Positions 55,201 through 64,000 of a stretch of 64,000 nucleotides of DNA are shown one piece after another; positions within the stretch are counted from its first letter, which is position 1; each line of letters opens with the position of its first letter. The stretch comes from Andrena cerasifolii (lineage: Eukaryota > Arthropoda > Insecta > Hymenoptera > Andrenidae). The stretch lies in the NCBI RefSeq assembly GCF_050908995.1, contig NC_135124.1, forward strand, positions 9,114,001-9,178,000. Direction: 5' to 3'. Made by a program: the position numbers and the translations under genes. The notes beneath the pieces are model-generated. The model was not told where the DNA came from. It was given only the letters and a program-made list of their open reading frames with translations, and searched no databases.

Positions 55201-56565
55201 AGGCCAAAGATGGATTATTCCGTCTGGTAGATTACCTAACTTCCCCAACGAACGACTGTGACGCTTCTCTGTTATAATTAAGCCGGCAAGTAACGATTTC
55301 TACTTGCGATTAGGTACAGACCAACCGACAACACCGAATGGAGGACCATGAAAATCGTGTCCAGGAAAATAACCGAGGCGACCGTGAACAATCTGAACCC
55401 AGGGCGAGAGTACGAGTTCATGGTGCTGAGCCAGGACAAGCACGGCGACGGGATGTTTAGTAAAACGTTGCGAATATTCACTCAGCCTCGTACGTTCCGC
55501 GGCATATCATAGGATTATGTAATTTCCGAAAGCTTCGAGTTTCAAAATGACACTGATGCAACGAATTTCAGATCTGATCGACGAGAACTCGGCCTCAGAG
55601 TACCGTAGTCCTCCAGGTAGCAACAATACGATTATCAATTCTCGAGTATGTGCATAGTTTCTGATCGATGTAACAAGTGTTTTCGTTCGAAAGATGAGAG
55701 AATGGGACCGCCACTGAACGTCAGGGTGCAAGCCACCGTCGAGGGATATTTAGTCACCTGGGAACATCCTGCCTACGGGAAGGAACAAGTCAGACTGTAC
55801 GTGGTGAGGTGGTTCAGAGGACCGTCCGAGCGACTGTATGGAAGAGCGGAAACGACCGACACTTACTACTTAGGTAACTCCACTAATTTAGGGATAACTT
55901 CCCCGCAGAGTTGGGCATTAACTGTATAAAACATTATTTAAATAACGGATCAAATAAAAGTTACTTTGACTTCAGATTATTCGAATAAATAAAGCTACTT
56001 TTTTAAATTTTTCAACTTTAACTTCAACTTTAACTTTAACTTTAACTTTAGGTTTAGCTTTAGGTTTAGCTTTAGGTTTAGCTTTAGCTTTAGCTTTAGC
56101 TTTAGCTTTAGCTTTAGCTTTAGCTTTAGCTTTAGCTTTAGCTTTAGCTTTAGCTTTAGCTTTAGCTTTAGCTTTAGCTTTAGCTTTAGCTTTAGCTTTA
56201 ACTTTAACTTTAACTTTATTCGACACAGCGAATAATTTTTTTCGACTTTTATTCGTCATTCGATATTTTCATTTATATAAATTTGTTGCCCATCTCTGCT
56301 TCCCCACGATTCACGAACATATATTCTCCACGCTGTTACAGTGAAAACGTTAGAGGAGGAGAGCTACTACACGTTCGAGGTGGCCGCCATGTCGATCTCG
56401 GACGACGTGGCGACCAGCGAGCGAGTCAGCCTCGAGGTACCGGCCTACCGCAGGAACAGAGCTATTTCCATGGGAATCGTGGCCGGGATCGGCTTCCTGG
56501 CAGCGGCCCTGGCCGCCATATGGTGGGCGAGGAAGCGCTTCTGCCAGTCGCCGAACGAGAAGTAG
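49224..56565 (+). CDS. bdl: borderless (bdl) orthologue, whole gene span
   Basis: Gene-level entry; exons are listed separately. The twelve exons join in frame into a 666-residue type I membrane protein: signal peptide, four Ig domains, two FN3 domains, one membrane segment and a tail of only about 11 residues. This is the layout of insect Borderless, the short-tailed IgSF9 relative of Turtle. Borderless is a homophilic surface protein of fly photoreceptors and glia; it interacts with Turtle in axon tiling and in glial extension. The phases are 1,0,1,0,1,0,0,2,1,1,1. Its exons parallel those of the upstream turtle gene, except that no exon matches turtle Ig2 and two introns are extra. The identity as an IgSF9 paralogue is certain; naming it bdl rests on its overall architecture and short tail. 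Confidence 0.9.
49279..49591 (+). other. bdl: bdl intron 1
   Basis: 313 bases between the signal-peptide exon and the first Ig exon. Nothing else is seen in it. Confidence 0.85.
49592..49734 (+). CDS. bdl: bdl exon 2: first half of Ig1
   Basis: Strong acceptor (CATCTTTTTCAG). It reads ASSYSLILEEEKEPNYLNAG, then the first cysteine in VFNCDLDF and IPYILQWNRD, and ends in phase 0 at donor GAT|GTAAGC. It aligns directly with the turtle exon at 2529. Confidence 0.95.
49735..51582 (+). other. bdl: bdl intron 2 (splits Ig1)
   Basis: About 1.85 kb at the same position as turtle's 13.4-kb intron. It holds CpG-rich DNA with open frames on both strands, none with a recognisable domain. Confidence 0.8.
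51583..51811 (+). CDS. bdl: bdl exon 3: second half of Ig1
   Basis: Reads GRTIFSWYNGEPSVGLGFEG, then INLTNIRESDQGWYECRVIF with the second Ig1 cysteine, and ends NGTWFHLAIDG. Acceptor TTATTCCAG, donor ATG|GTAAGG, phase 0 to phase 1. It is the clear paralogue of the turtle exon at 16068 and shares its NGTWFHL end. Confidence 0.96.
51812..53513 (+). other. bdl: bdl intron 3, at the position of turtle Ig2
   Basis: About 1.7 kb, mostly the foldback element 52551-53290. I searched its flanks in all frames for an Ig2-like exon and found none. Confidence 0.8.
52551..53290. mobile_element. TTAA element with long inverted arms (740 bp)
   Basis: Begins TTAAGGGGGAACAACACCTT and ends in the inverted form; TTAA is at both ends. 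The arms of about 300 bases match along their length, including GTCGCGTTCATCTGAGAAA and its complement around 52780 and 53050. Non-coding; as intron RNA it would fold into a long hairpin. Confidence 0.88.
53514..53650 (+). CDS. bdl: bdl exon 4: first half of second Ig domain
   Basis: Reads GENLLAVPPVNRTAMEGESV with the cysteine in SFDCVAKG and core Trp in VSWFREGVEITEIE. It aligns with turtle Ig3 (VPPTNQTKLEG, VRWFREG), not with turtle Ig2. Acceptor TCTGTTCCAG, donor GAG|GTAACC, phase 1 to phase 0. The intron that follows has no counterpart in turtle. Confidence 0.93.
53722..53866 (+). CDS. bdl: bdl exon 5: second half of second Ig domain
   Basis: Completes the Ig domain: SIGEDGTLTLNSAAMGDLGE, then YSCVVTG with the second cysteine and ASAFLNVQ. 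Donor AGT|GTAAGT leaves phase 1. The acceptor is uncertain: the AG at 53720-53721 gives the length that best matches turtle Ig3, but AGs at 53698 and 53704, both in the same frame, would add residues. Confidence 0.85.
53867..54185 (+). other. bdl: bdl intron 5
   Basis: 319 bases; nothing besides intron sequence is seen. Confidence 0.85.
54186..54457 (+). CDS. bdl: bdl exon 6: third Ig domain
   Basis: A complete Ig domain equivalent to turtle Ig4: KAKVIYAPREVYLPYGKPAL, cysteines in LDCHFRA and YTCTPYN, core Trp in LRWEKDG. Acceptor GCGTTCCAG. The donor is weak: ACA|GTGGCG at 54458 gives exactly the linker length seen in turtle. A GC donor a few bases later (GTG|GCGAGT) is possible and would add one Val in frame. 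Confidence 0.88.
54748..54882 (+). CDS. bdl: bdl exon 7: first half of fourth Ig domain
   Basis: Reads VVQRPPLFTVKPQHLYIRKL, the cysteine in LEIPCDARDG and core Trp in IVWYK, equivalent to the first half of turtle Ig5. Acceptor ATCGACAG, donor AAG|GTGAGC, phase 0 on both sides. Confidence 0.93.
54967..55226 (+). CDS. bdl: bdl exon 8: end of fourth Ig and start of FN3-1
   Basis: Reads DGSPVPPDRAILIGGNLTID, then GLYQCAASNEA with the second cysteine, the linker VPPRAPYNLS and the first FN3 strands with VTLTWVPGY. It ends in phase 2 at donor CTG|GTAGAT. It is the exact structural partner of the turtle exon at 27201. Confidence 0.95.
55314..55489 (+). CDS. bdl: bdl exon 9: end of FN3-1
   Basis: Completes FN3-1: YRPTDNTEWRTMKIVSRKIT, then NLNPGREYEFMVLSQDKHGD and SKTLRIFTQP. 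Acceptor GCGATTAG, donor CTC|GTACGT, phase 2 to phase 1. It is the partner of the turtle exon at 27579. Confidence 0.94.
55572..55616 (+). CDS. bdl: bdl exon 10: 45-nt linker exon
   Basis: A tiny exon, phase 1 to phase 1, reading LIDENSASEYRSPP between the FN3 domains. Acceptor ATTTCAG, donor CCAG|GTAGCA. It resembles turtle's 81-nt linker exon (DILDYN against HLIDEN) in place, phase and acidic start. Confidence 0.85.
55694..55873 (+). CDS. bdl: bdl exon 11: first part of FN3-2
   Basis: Reads MGPPLNVRVQATVEGYLVTW and continues through VRLYVVRWFRGPS to TDTYYL, the first strands of FN3-2. The acceptor CGAAAG is weak in pyrimidines; donor TTAG|GTAACT. Phase 1 on both sides, matching the turtle exon at 30990. 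Confidence 0.92.
55874..56341 (+). other. bdl: bdl last intron with hexamer array
   Basis: 468 bases, nearly half occupied by a TTTAGC-type hexamer array (56009-56217). Confidence 0.88.
56009..56217. repeat. TTTAGC/TTTAGG/TTTAAC hexamer array
   Basis: About 33 tandem six-base units. TTTAAC units flank both ends, alternating TTTAGG/TTTAGC lies near the left, and the core is a homogeneous run of TTTAGC. The minus strand gives an open frame of Lys-Ala repeats, which is a by-product of the repeat. Confidence 0.95.
56342..56565 (+). CDS. bdl: bdl exon 12: end of FN3-2, membrane segment, stop
   Basis: Reads VKTLEEESYYTFEVAAMSIS for the end of FN3-2, then the juxtamembrane VPAYRRNRA, a hydrophobic helix (ISMGIVAGIGFLAAALAAIW) and a short tail RKRFCQSPNEK before TAG. 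Acceptor GTTACAG. The short tail contrasts with the roughly 430-residue tail of turtle and argues for a different signalling mode. Confidence 0.95.
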
Positions 56566-57260
56566 AGGAGGCTCCCGTGGACCGATCTTTCGCACGTGTC
56601 GCGAGACCGTTAGCAATGAGCACGCATATTTATATCGTACACATCGGTACGGTCAGCCACAGACCCCGACTTCCCTAAAGTAGCGGTACCGATAGCTGAT
56701 AGAGCACGAGTCTCGTTTCCCCGAGAGGATCGCGCGTCGCCTCCTCGCAGAGTCGCGTGCCGCGCGATCTTCCGAATCGCATTTCTCGTTGCCTCGCAAC
56801 CGTTCGTCGCGACTTCGCGCGAACTTATAATCGTTACTGTTAAGTATGTAATATATTACGACGTCGATCGTGTAGACGTAGTCAGGTGGGGGTAGAAGAG
56901 AGAGAGGGATAGAAAGAGAGAGAGAGAGAATCGAACGGTAGCAACAGAGTCGTGGATTATGTATCTGGGACGGTGTTTAATTTACTGCGTTTACGTACAC
57001 ATAAGTTACTACGAGTGTTCTTGCATTGCATCGTTACATTATGTACCGTTTAAAAGCTTTATTAGATAAGTGCACGTTTATTAAGGATTAGTTCTGGCAT
57101 TTGATCATTACTCCCGGGTACAGAGCTGCGAGGGACGCGCAAATTTATCAGCGCGGAGAACCCGCGACGCGTCTCGAAGGCTAGAATTCTAACTCGGCTA
57201 GAACTATATGTACACATCCTATACGTTTTTCTATTGTAAATAAATTGAGTCGATTATCTG
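56566..57260 (+). other. bdl: bdl 3' untranslated region (probable)
   Basis: AT-richer sequence after the bdl stop, with a GA-rich run at about 56897-56930 and an AATAAA at 57239-57244. The signal would give a 3' UTR of about 690 nt. The exact cleavage site cannot be read from the sequence. Confidence 0.55.
57239..57244 (+). terminator. bdl: Probable bdl polyadenylation signal
   Basis: AATAAA about 675 bases after the bdl stop, in AT-rich context. It is the first such hexamer downstream that I noticed. Confidence 0.5.
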
Positions 57261-57791
57261 GTACGCGCCACGCCTCCCCCAATGTTGGCCACTTGGTACG
57301 CAACACTTGTAACAACTGCAGAGCATTCGACCACCTCCCCTCCTTCGCGTCTACCACTTTTCAGAAGCTCCCCGATGGAAATCCAGACCTACACAGTGCA
57401 TCGGAGCGTAACGCGCGACGCGAGACTCCGTCGCCACGCCAAATTGTTTAGACACGCCCGTTAATCGGCTTCTGGTCGTCGTACGTTTCGTCCGTACAAG
57501 GCTAGGATCACGGAACAAGGGGTGTTCTTACAATTACAGGACTTTGACTGGCTTCGTAAGCGGCTACGCGATACACCGCGGTTTGGTAAACATCAAAAGA
57601 TGAGTCACTTCAGCAGCCAGCGGTATGGAGATATTGAGGAAAGAAACGAGTACTCGCATCGTCGATGATATCACAAGGTTATAATAGCGATCACGGGTAT
57701 ATCTGATAAACGCCATATGGCAAATCCAGGTGCCAGTGCGACATGGATAATCGCTTAGAATCATCTGACACAATTTAACGAACTAAGTAAC

Positions 57792-57974
57792 TCAGTGATG
57801 AGCAACCTTTGGCCCGTAGTGGGCCAGAAGAGGAAACCCACTACTTTACGCGGACCGCAATATTAAATACTTAAATATACTAATCAAAGAATTTTAATTT
57901 ACGGGGTGAGTTTGTTACTTCTAACATAGATTTACGATCTAACAAATGCGGGGCCGCGGGTTGCTCATCACTGA
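57792..57974. mobile_element. hAT-like MITE (about 180 bp)
   Basis: The ends TCAGTGATGAGCAACC and GGTTGCTCATCACTGA are inverted copies and resemble hAT-type CAGNG termini. The interior is AT-rich and non-coding. A clear 8-base target duplication is not visible. Confidence 0.7.
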
Positions 57975-59283
57975 TTACTAACTAACTGTGAGCAGAATTC
58001 CCGGGATATCGAAATCTCGACCACCCGTATTTCTACGCCTCCTACATTCAACAAGAAAGTTTTCTACTCCGAATCGACGTTCGATTTCTAAGCTCTCGAT
58101 ACGGCGAACTTCTCAAGATACCGGTAAGTTTGAACAGTTGAGGCTCTCTCAGATTTATCTACATCAAACAAGCTGCCTAGCTGGCCGATCAAAGTGCAAA
58201 ATTAAAAGTCCCGATCTCTACCGTCGGCACTACTCGACCGTTGAAACAAGTCACCGCTGCGCACGTAGATCTGTACGTCGAGATCGCTGGAACAATGCAG
58301 CTTATCATTCGACGAGGATCTAATAAACATGCCCACCAAAATAACGCGCCGTCGAATAATTACTCAGCCAGCCTGCTCTCATTTGCTCGCTAAACGGGCA
58401 GACGTAGCACGATACCCTTCGTCTGGCTCACTTGTTGGTGCACAGAGGGAGGGTGAAAGAGGGCATTCGCGCGAACCGCGTGTTCGAGAGCTAGCAGAGA
58501 GCGGATAAACGCTCGAGGGTCGGTCAGAGTTCGTCGGAACGGAATTGCCGGGTCAATTAACAGACAGAAGCCGCGTCCTGGCGGCCGCTAGCGAACGATG
58601 CAGACGATTCCGCTTGGCAATGAAGAGATCAACGGCTTTGAACTACATAGATGAAGCGGCAAGGGAGGGTTGGGGGCTACCGATGCTGGCGGGGCACTTG
58701 CGAGGCTTGCTACCTGTCGCGAAGCTAGCCCCTTGTTCTCCTCTGACAGGCTTACCCGTAGTTTCCGACCGTGTCTCGCCCTATGCACTTGTGCCTCGGC
58801 CCCGATGGTCCACGCGCCGGTGAATTCCCAACACGAGTGATAATTCTGGCACGAAAGTAGATTGGGTCCAGAGAAAGGGTGGTCAGGCCAGCTCAGTCGC
58901 ATTTCACCGAGGCGCGGTTCATATTTGAGGACCCCCGCGGGGTGCAGTTAAACTCGCTGGCCATGATTTCGTTTTACCAGTGAACGTAGGAGCCTGAGCG
59001 ATCTGGCTCTTCTCGAGGCGTTGCGTAATCGTCGATAAACCACACGCGAGCGTTGCACGAATCTGATAATCCTCAATTTCGTCGGTATCAGTAGCGAGGA
59101 AGGAAGAAGCGTCGGAAGGGAATCGATCACACTAACCGACCCGTTAATTAATCCCTGATCAAGATTCTATCGTCCCCACCGCCCGACCATAAGGCAGGCG
59201 TTGCGTAACACGTGAAACCGAGCTCGAGAGCTCCGCGACCCAGCAGGCCAGCTGGCCGTTTGGATTTCTTCATTGGTAGGTAA

Positions 59284-60180
59284 AGGACCCATATACCGGA
59301 CGGTCCCCTAATTACCGGACACAATATTCATTTTTATGATTTGTGAAATCCAGGCTATATAAATTAAAATTTAATATTCTTATAATAACATTTGAAATTA
59401 TAGTTTTTTTAAATAAATGGAGGTTTTTATGATTCATGTAGGCGAAAGATGTAAAAAATGTATAGAAATTCTCATTCTAGCAATTATTGGCATTTGACCA
59501 ATTTCATTATCAAAATGGCTAAGCATCACTTATATTTAAGAGTCGATGTAGTAATAATTCAATTGATATAATGTACAGAAATGATTATGTAGCGATAGTA
59601 CTAAGTTTAAATAATAATAAAAAAATGTATATGGAGGTGATTTAGTAATATTCCAAAAAAAATTAAAGCGAATCCGGGGACTGTGTTAATATTCGTGTTG
59701 ACTCGACTTGTATCTCCGTTTTTTCGCAATCACTGCAAAACGAAGAGGACATATGATTCCGAGAAAAACGCGTTTAAAATTTCGAAAGAGGAATCAGTCT
59801 ACCTGCGTGCGCGTAGAAACGGTTTATGACGCGCTCGACCTTTTCGGCTGTAAAATCCTTAATTTTGCGAATTTTAACAAAAACCAAACGGCATTTTACT
59901 CGGGAAGGGTGGTACTTTCGAAAAATACCCCCCAAAAAACGAGTTTCTGACTGCCTAGTCCCCTTAAGCGTGTCCGGTAATTACGACAAAATTTTGTTTT
60001 ACATATTTACTAACATCTCTTTAATATTTCACTATTTATTTAAATCAAAAAGTCCTGGACTTACGGAAATGCTCAATAAAATCAGTTCAATGCAAAAAAA
60101 ATCTCAGAACGTATGAAAACATATGTTGAAATTCTTAAATAACTTCCATGCCATCGCTAAATGTCCGGTAGATGGGCCCT
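59284..60180. mobile_element. Decayed inverted-repeat element with a nested insert
   Basis: Outer ends AGGACCCATATACCGGAC and its near inverse GTCCGGTAGATGGGCCCT. A second inverted pair lies inside (ATTACCGGACAC at 59310, GTGTCCGGTAATTACG at about 59970). The interior is AT-rich without a transposase frame and is interrupted by a TTAA-family fragment. Confidence 0.7.
59690..59967. mobile_element. Fragment of the TTAA element family
   Basis: Reverse complement of the left end of the element at 23039 (about 23042-23260), ending GACTGCCTAGTCCCCTTAA. The mate end is missing, and about 45 extra bases interrupt the match near 59805-59850. Confidence 0.75.
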
Positions 60181-63100
60181 ATACCCTAGTTGTTTTTTCG
60201 CCGCGTCGCCTAAGTGCGCCGTTGTTGACCCACGCGTCCGTATGCTCGCGAAACGAATGAGGGACGTCTTTGCGCCACACGGGGCAACTTAAATGCCAGC
60301 CACAAAAAACACGGCCGACGTGGCTGAGGGAAACGCGTGCCATGGTCAACGGCTGAGACGAGAGCATTAGCTCGATTCTGTTTTCCTAGTCCAACGTTTC
60401 CCGCGACTCGCTCGAATCTTCTGCCTTATCAGCGACAGCTCTGCTCGGGCCACGGGCGCGCGACACGTGTAGCCATAACGCGAGAGCACGTGTCGCAGTG
60501 TAATTTCTCGACGAAACTGCCATCTGGCGCGCAGCGAACCACGGTGCGAGCGTTTTGAGAGCGGTATTTGGAGCGGAGCCAAATGACGGATGGAATCGGT
60601 GAAATGCGATAGTCGGTGTTTGGATAGGACGGAGCCCACTCCGCGGGATGGTGTTCGGAGGTCGTGCAAGAGCTCACCCCTCGCCGCGACGTTCGCGCCT
60701 TTCGCGGGTGAGAAACTTCTTCAGGAGGTGTCGATGGGGTAAGGTGGGGTCACGAAGGTCCCGAGGAGACGACCGAAGGAGGGAAAAGTCTCCCTGGGTG
60801 GAGGGGAAGCGGCCAATAGACACATTAGATGCAGCCTGTTGATTCATCGGACGCGGCAGTAACAGCCGCGCCGTATAGAGCGTCGCACGCGAGCTTCGAG
60901 GTGATTGAGCTTTTTCAACGGTCTTCAACTCGCTGCTGATCGCTCGTATCGACGTTCCCATCGCTGAAGGAGGCAACTGCTTGGCCCTCGGTGGCGAAGA
61001 CGAGCAACTCTGCGCCCGGACCCGCGAGTAAAAGTAAGTGGAACCACGTCCCGCAGCGATTTCGCTTTACCCACCGATTACTCATTCATCGCGGTCTAAA
61101 TAAAACGCAGTGTCAGAGGTCCTCCTTTGTCTCTTTTTCATACGAATAGTTTCATTGAGACCCGACTCTGTTTTCCACGCACACGCGATCCAGAGCGATT
61201 ATACGCAACAGAAATAGAAAGAACTCTAGCGGAACGAGGCGATATGATACGGCGCGTCCGCTACGATTAGTCTGCGACCGCTTATCGCGAAAGGAAACTA
61301 TTTGTTGAAGTGGCAACCATTTGCCATTGCTCGATTCCGCAGCGACGATGAGAACGATAGACTGGGGTACATAGAAGAGTAAAGTTCGATGGCCCTATCG
61401 ACGCGCTTCGATCCCTTGACAGGATCAAGGGGTATCAGGGCACGAAGGAGATAGAGGGCTTCTAAGATAGTTGCTTTACGATAGGAACAGCACAGTTGTT
61501 ATCGTCTTTTGTCGGTGGAACGCGGTGGTGCAGGCCACGGCGCGACGGTAACCGATAAGTGACCCCTCCCATTACTGATGCTCGTACATCAATGCGAGAA
61601 CGGTTGCAAGACGAGCGGATATGCGGCGGCGACAAAGCTTACAGTCTCACGCGATATCGCCTCTCTATATGCGTTTGAACGCCTCCGCGTCTCCTCGTGC
61701 TGGTCGAAAACTTTCCAGCGTCGCGGAACAGGCTACCGCGGAGTCGCGGTGACTCCGAGCACGCGCGAGCACCGAGGGATCGCGTGGTTAATGGTCAAGG
61801 AATCGGTCGGTTCTCGCGGCCGAAGCGCCTGCCGATAAATCGCTCGCCGGCGATCACGCCCAAAGAAAATTATCATCGTACGACTTCCCCAGACTCCAAG
61901 TGCGTAAGGTTTCCTCGGAAATAAGAGCGCGCGATAAACTCGACCTACGGGATGGAGTCCGCGTCTTTTCTCTCGCTGACCTGGCACCTTTAAATGCGCG
62001 CAACTAGCCGGAAGATCGGATAGAGTTCATTGCAACCGCGATAAGCGAGCATCGTCATGAATGGAGCCCGGCGTTTCGACGACCAAAAAATACAGGCGGA
62101 GCGCCGCGGTACACAAGAACAATTTATGCGAGCGCACGGTTCACGGCCCCCGGCCGAATGAGATCGTAATGGCGCGCTATAAATTCCAATTAGCTGCCTT
62201 GATTTGCAAGCGCGACTTGCAGAAAAAGCTCCCGCAAAAATAATTACCGAGGAACCTTTTTTTTTGTATTCCTGCGCGAAACCAGTCGAGTCTGATGATC
62301 TTTTATGAACTAATTCAGCGAAACGTCACCACGGCCATCACCGCAACAACAATGATTATCCACGAATGAGTAATCCAGTCACTATGTATTTCGCGATCAC
62401 GCGTATCACTGCTGCTCGAATTTCGAGCTGATCAAATTCCGGCGACGCTGTTGCAATGCGACGCCGCTAACTGGTTGGTTTCCCTTTCGCGGAATTTCGG
62501 AGGCCTCGGAGTTCTCCTTGACTTAATACCCACGTTAATTCGGGAATAATTGCTTGGCCTCTCGGAGACCCGTTTAAGGGGAACGCGACAGCAATCGTCA
62601 GACCATAAATCGCTACTCGATAATCAATTTCGGGAACAGCCGCTACTTTTACGCGCGGACTGCAACAACGATTCCGAACAGTACGGCGAGCAGTCGAGTA
62701 TTGCTGTTACAATGACTCAGCGTGTTTAACACCTTCGTGCATTTCAATGTATTACCTGCACACTTTGTTGCACTAGTACGTACTGCGCACTATTACCGTC
62801 ACTGAACGCTCGATACTGCAGCCTCGGTTACGTAAAATCGTTAACCATGGATTAGCATCTGATCCACTCGATACACGGTGGAAACCGAAAAATGGATTAT
62901 GTTGCGCGCTCGTTACGGAAAAATCGCCGTTTCGGCAAGACAGACGGTCCTATAAGTTAACGAATTCCAGGGGATCGGAGACCTGTCCGATCTGTTCCTC
63001 GGGCTCTTTTAACCTAAAGCGACCAGACGTCCCGCATTTGAGCCCTTTGTCCCGCAAAGTATCCCGGATTGGACATGTAATCTTTTACATTTTCGCAGTG

Positions 63101-64000
63101 GCAAGAAGTTACTGTTTCCTCTACTTTTCTTTGTTGTGAAAAAAGAAATATTTTTAATTTCGTTTCAGTGTATCACTTTATAATCACAAGTATGTATTTT
63201 TAACTATATTGTAAATGCTTTAATAAACTACGGAAAAGATCTCCTCACGGATCTGTTAACCTTTTTTTTTTTGCTTGCTTGCTTGCCTGTCCCGCATTGG
63301 AACAGAAAATATCTGATCACTGTATTTGAACCTCTCTTCTCTTAAGTTCTGTAATAAATCCTAGTGTAAAACTTTGCTCCCCCGAACTCACCTTCTAATC
63401 GCCGCTTTCGTTCACTCAGAAGGACCTCGACCGTCGTCGAGGAATCTCGAGAAGGAAAGACGAAAATATTCCTCCTTGCGTGCGAAAGCGAGTAAAAAGA
63501 ACTACACAGCTCTCTGCTGAAACTGCACAGTAAACAAACTTTTCCATTCGCGCTCCATCGATCCAAGCCGCCTTTGTTCCCGCCTCTTTAATAGACCGAT
63601 AGAGTCGTGTCGATAAGTTATAGATCTACGGGGGACTCGAGGCGCGTTGCGCTGGCAGAAAAATCTGTGCGCCGAAATGGGCCATTCGGGTCAGCGCGAC
63701 GGATCTCACTCTGGATCCTTACGTCCAGTTCTCTTGCAATCTGCTGGCAGGGCAAAGTGGCAAAACTGTCACTTCCGTGGCTCGACTGGGAAGAAGCGCG
63801 TGTCAGCGTTCAGGCGCTGAAAAGCACGTGACGCGCGGCGAAAGACGGCCCGCGGGGCGGGAGCGGGGATCTACGGCTGTACGACTCTACGTCAAGTCGA
63901 TTAGATACGGTTTATCTGTCTCTTCAGGTTGCTCGGCGTTGAAGCGGACCGGCCGAAAACGCGGCAGGGTGACTGGTCTGATCGGTGACGGCACCGAGCC

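Larger units (their letters stand above)
57261..64000. other. Downstream of bdl: no gene recognised
   Basis: Contains a hAT-like MITE (57792-57974) and a nested element (59284-60180). The open frames are short and show no domain. A strong donor (GTAAGT) at 61031 after GC-rich sequence could mark a non-coding first exon of another gene, but there is no further support. Confidence 0.6.

Noticed and set aside
55972..56259. Minus-strand frame of Lys-Val and Lys-Ala repeats
   Set aside because: It is the translation of the hexamer array in a bdl intron, with no other coding signs.
60980..61036. Possible non-coding first exon ending at a GTAAGT donor
   Set aside because: A single good donor motif without a promoter, coding frame or downstream partner is weak evidence.

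Overview
The window is animal genomic DNA with intron-split genes. It is insect-like, and I infer a hymenopteran (ant, bee or wasp relative): CpG is abundant, introns are long, and there are many short terminal-inverted-repeat elements with TTAA target sites. The species cannot be fixed from the sequence alone.

Two protein-coding genes can be assembled, both on the + strand and both in the IgSF9 (Turtle/Dasm1/Borderless) family of neuronal cell-surface proteins. The first, exons from 2529 to 39760, is the insect turtle (tutl) orthologue. It has five Ig domains, two fibronectin type III (FN3) domains, one membrane segment and a long low-complexity cytoplasmic tail, about 1203 residues in 13 exons. 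The signal-peptide exon is not seen and probably lies upstream of the window. The second, 49224 to 56565, is a borderless (bdl) orthologue and is complete: signal peptide, four Ig domains, two FN3 domains, one membrane segment and a very short tail, 666 residues in 12 exons. The exons of each model join with matching intron phases, which is strong internal support.

The two genes are head-to-tail paralogues about 9.5 kb apart. Most exon boundaries and phases correspond. bdl lacks a counterpart of the exon carrying turtle Ig2, and it has two extra introns. In Drosophila the two proteins are known to work together in photoreceptor axon tiling and in glial ensheathment, so the tandem arrangement has functional interest.

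The rest is intron and intergenic DNA. It is full of simple repeats (GA, ACT, GGA, a TTTAGC-type hexamer array) and non-coding inverted-repeat elements: a TTAA-flanked family at 1055, 10913, 23039, 26115/26382 and 52551 plus a fragment near 59690, and other foldback elements at 4651, 14510, 16605, 45112, 57792 and 59284. The 6.6-kb intron before the turtle tail exon holds candidate alternative C-terminal exons. No rRNA, tRNA, CRISPR, virus or toxin gene was recognised. From 57.3 to 64 kb I see no gene.
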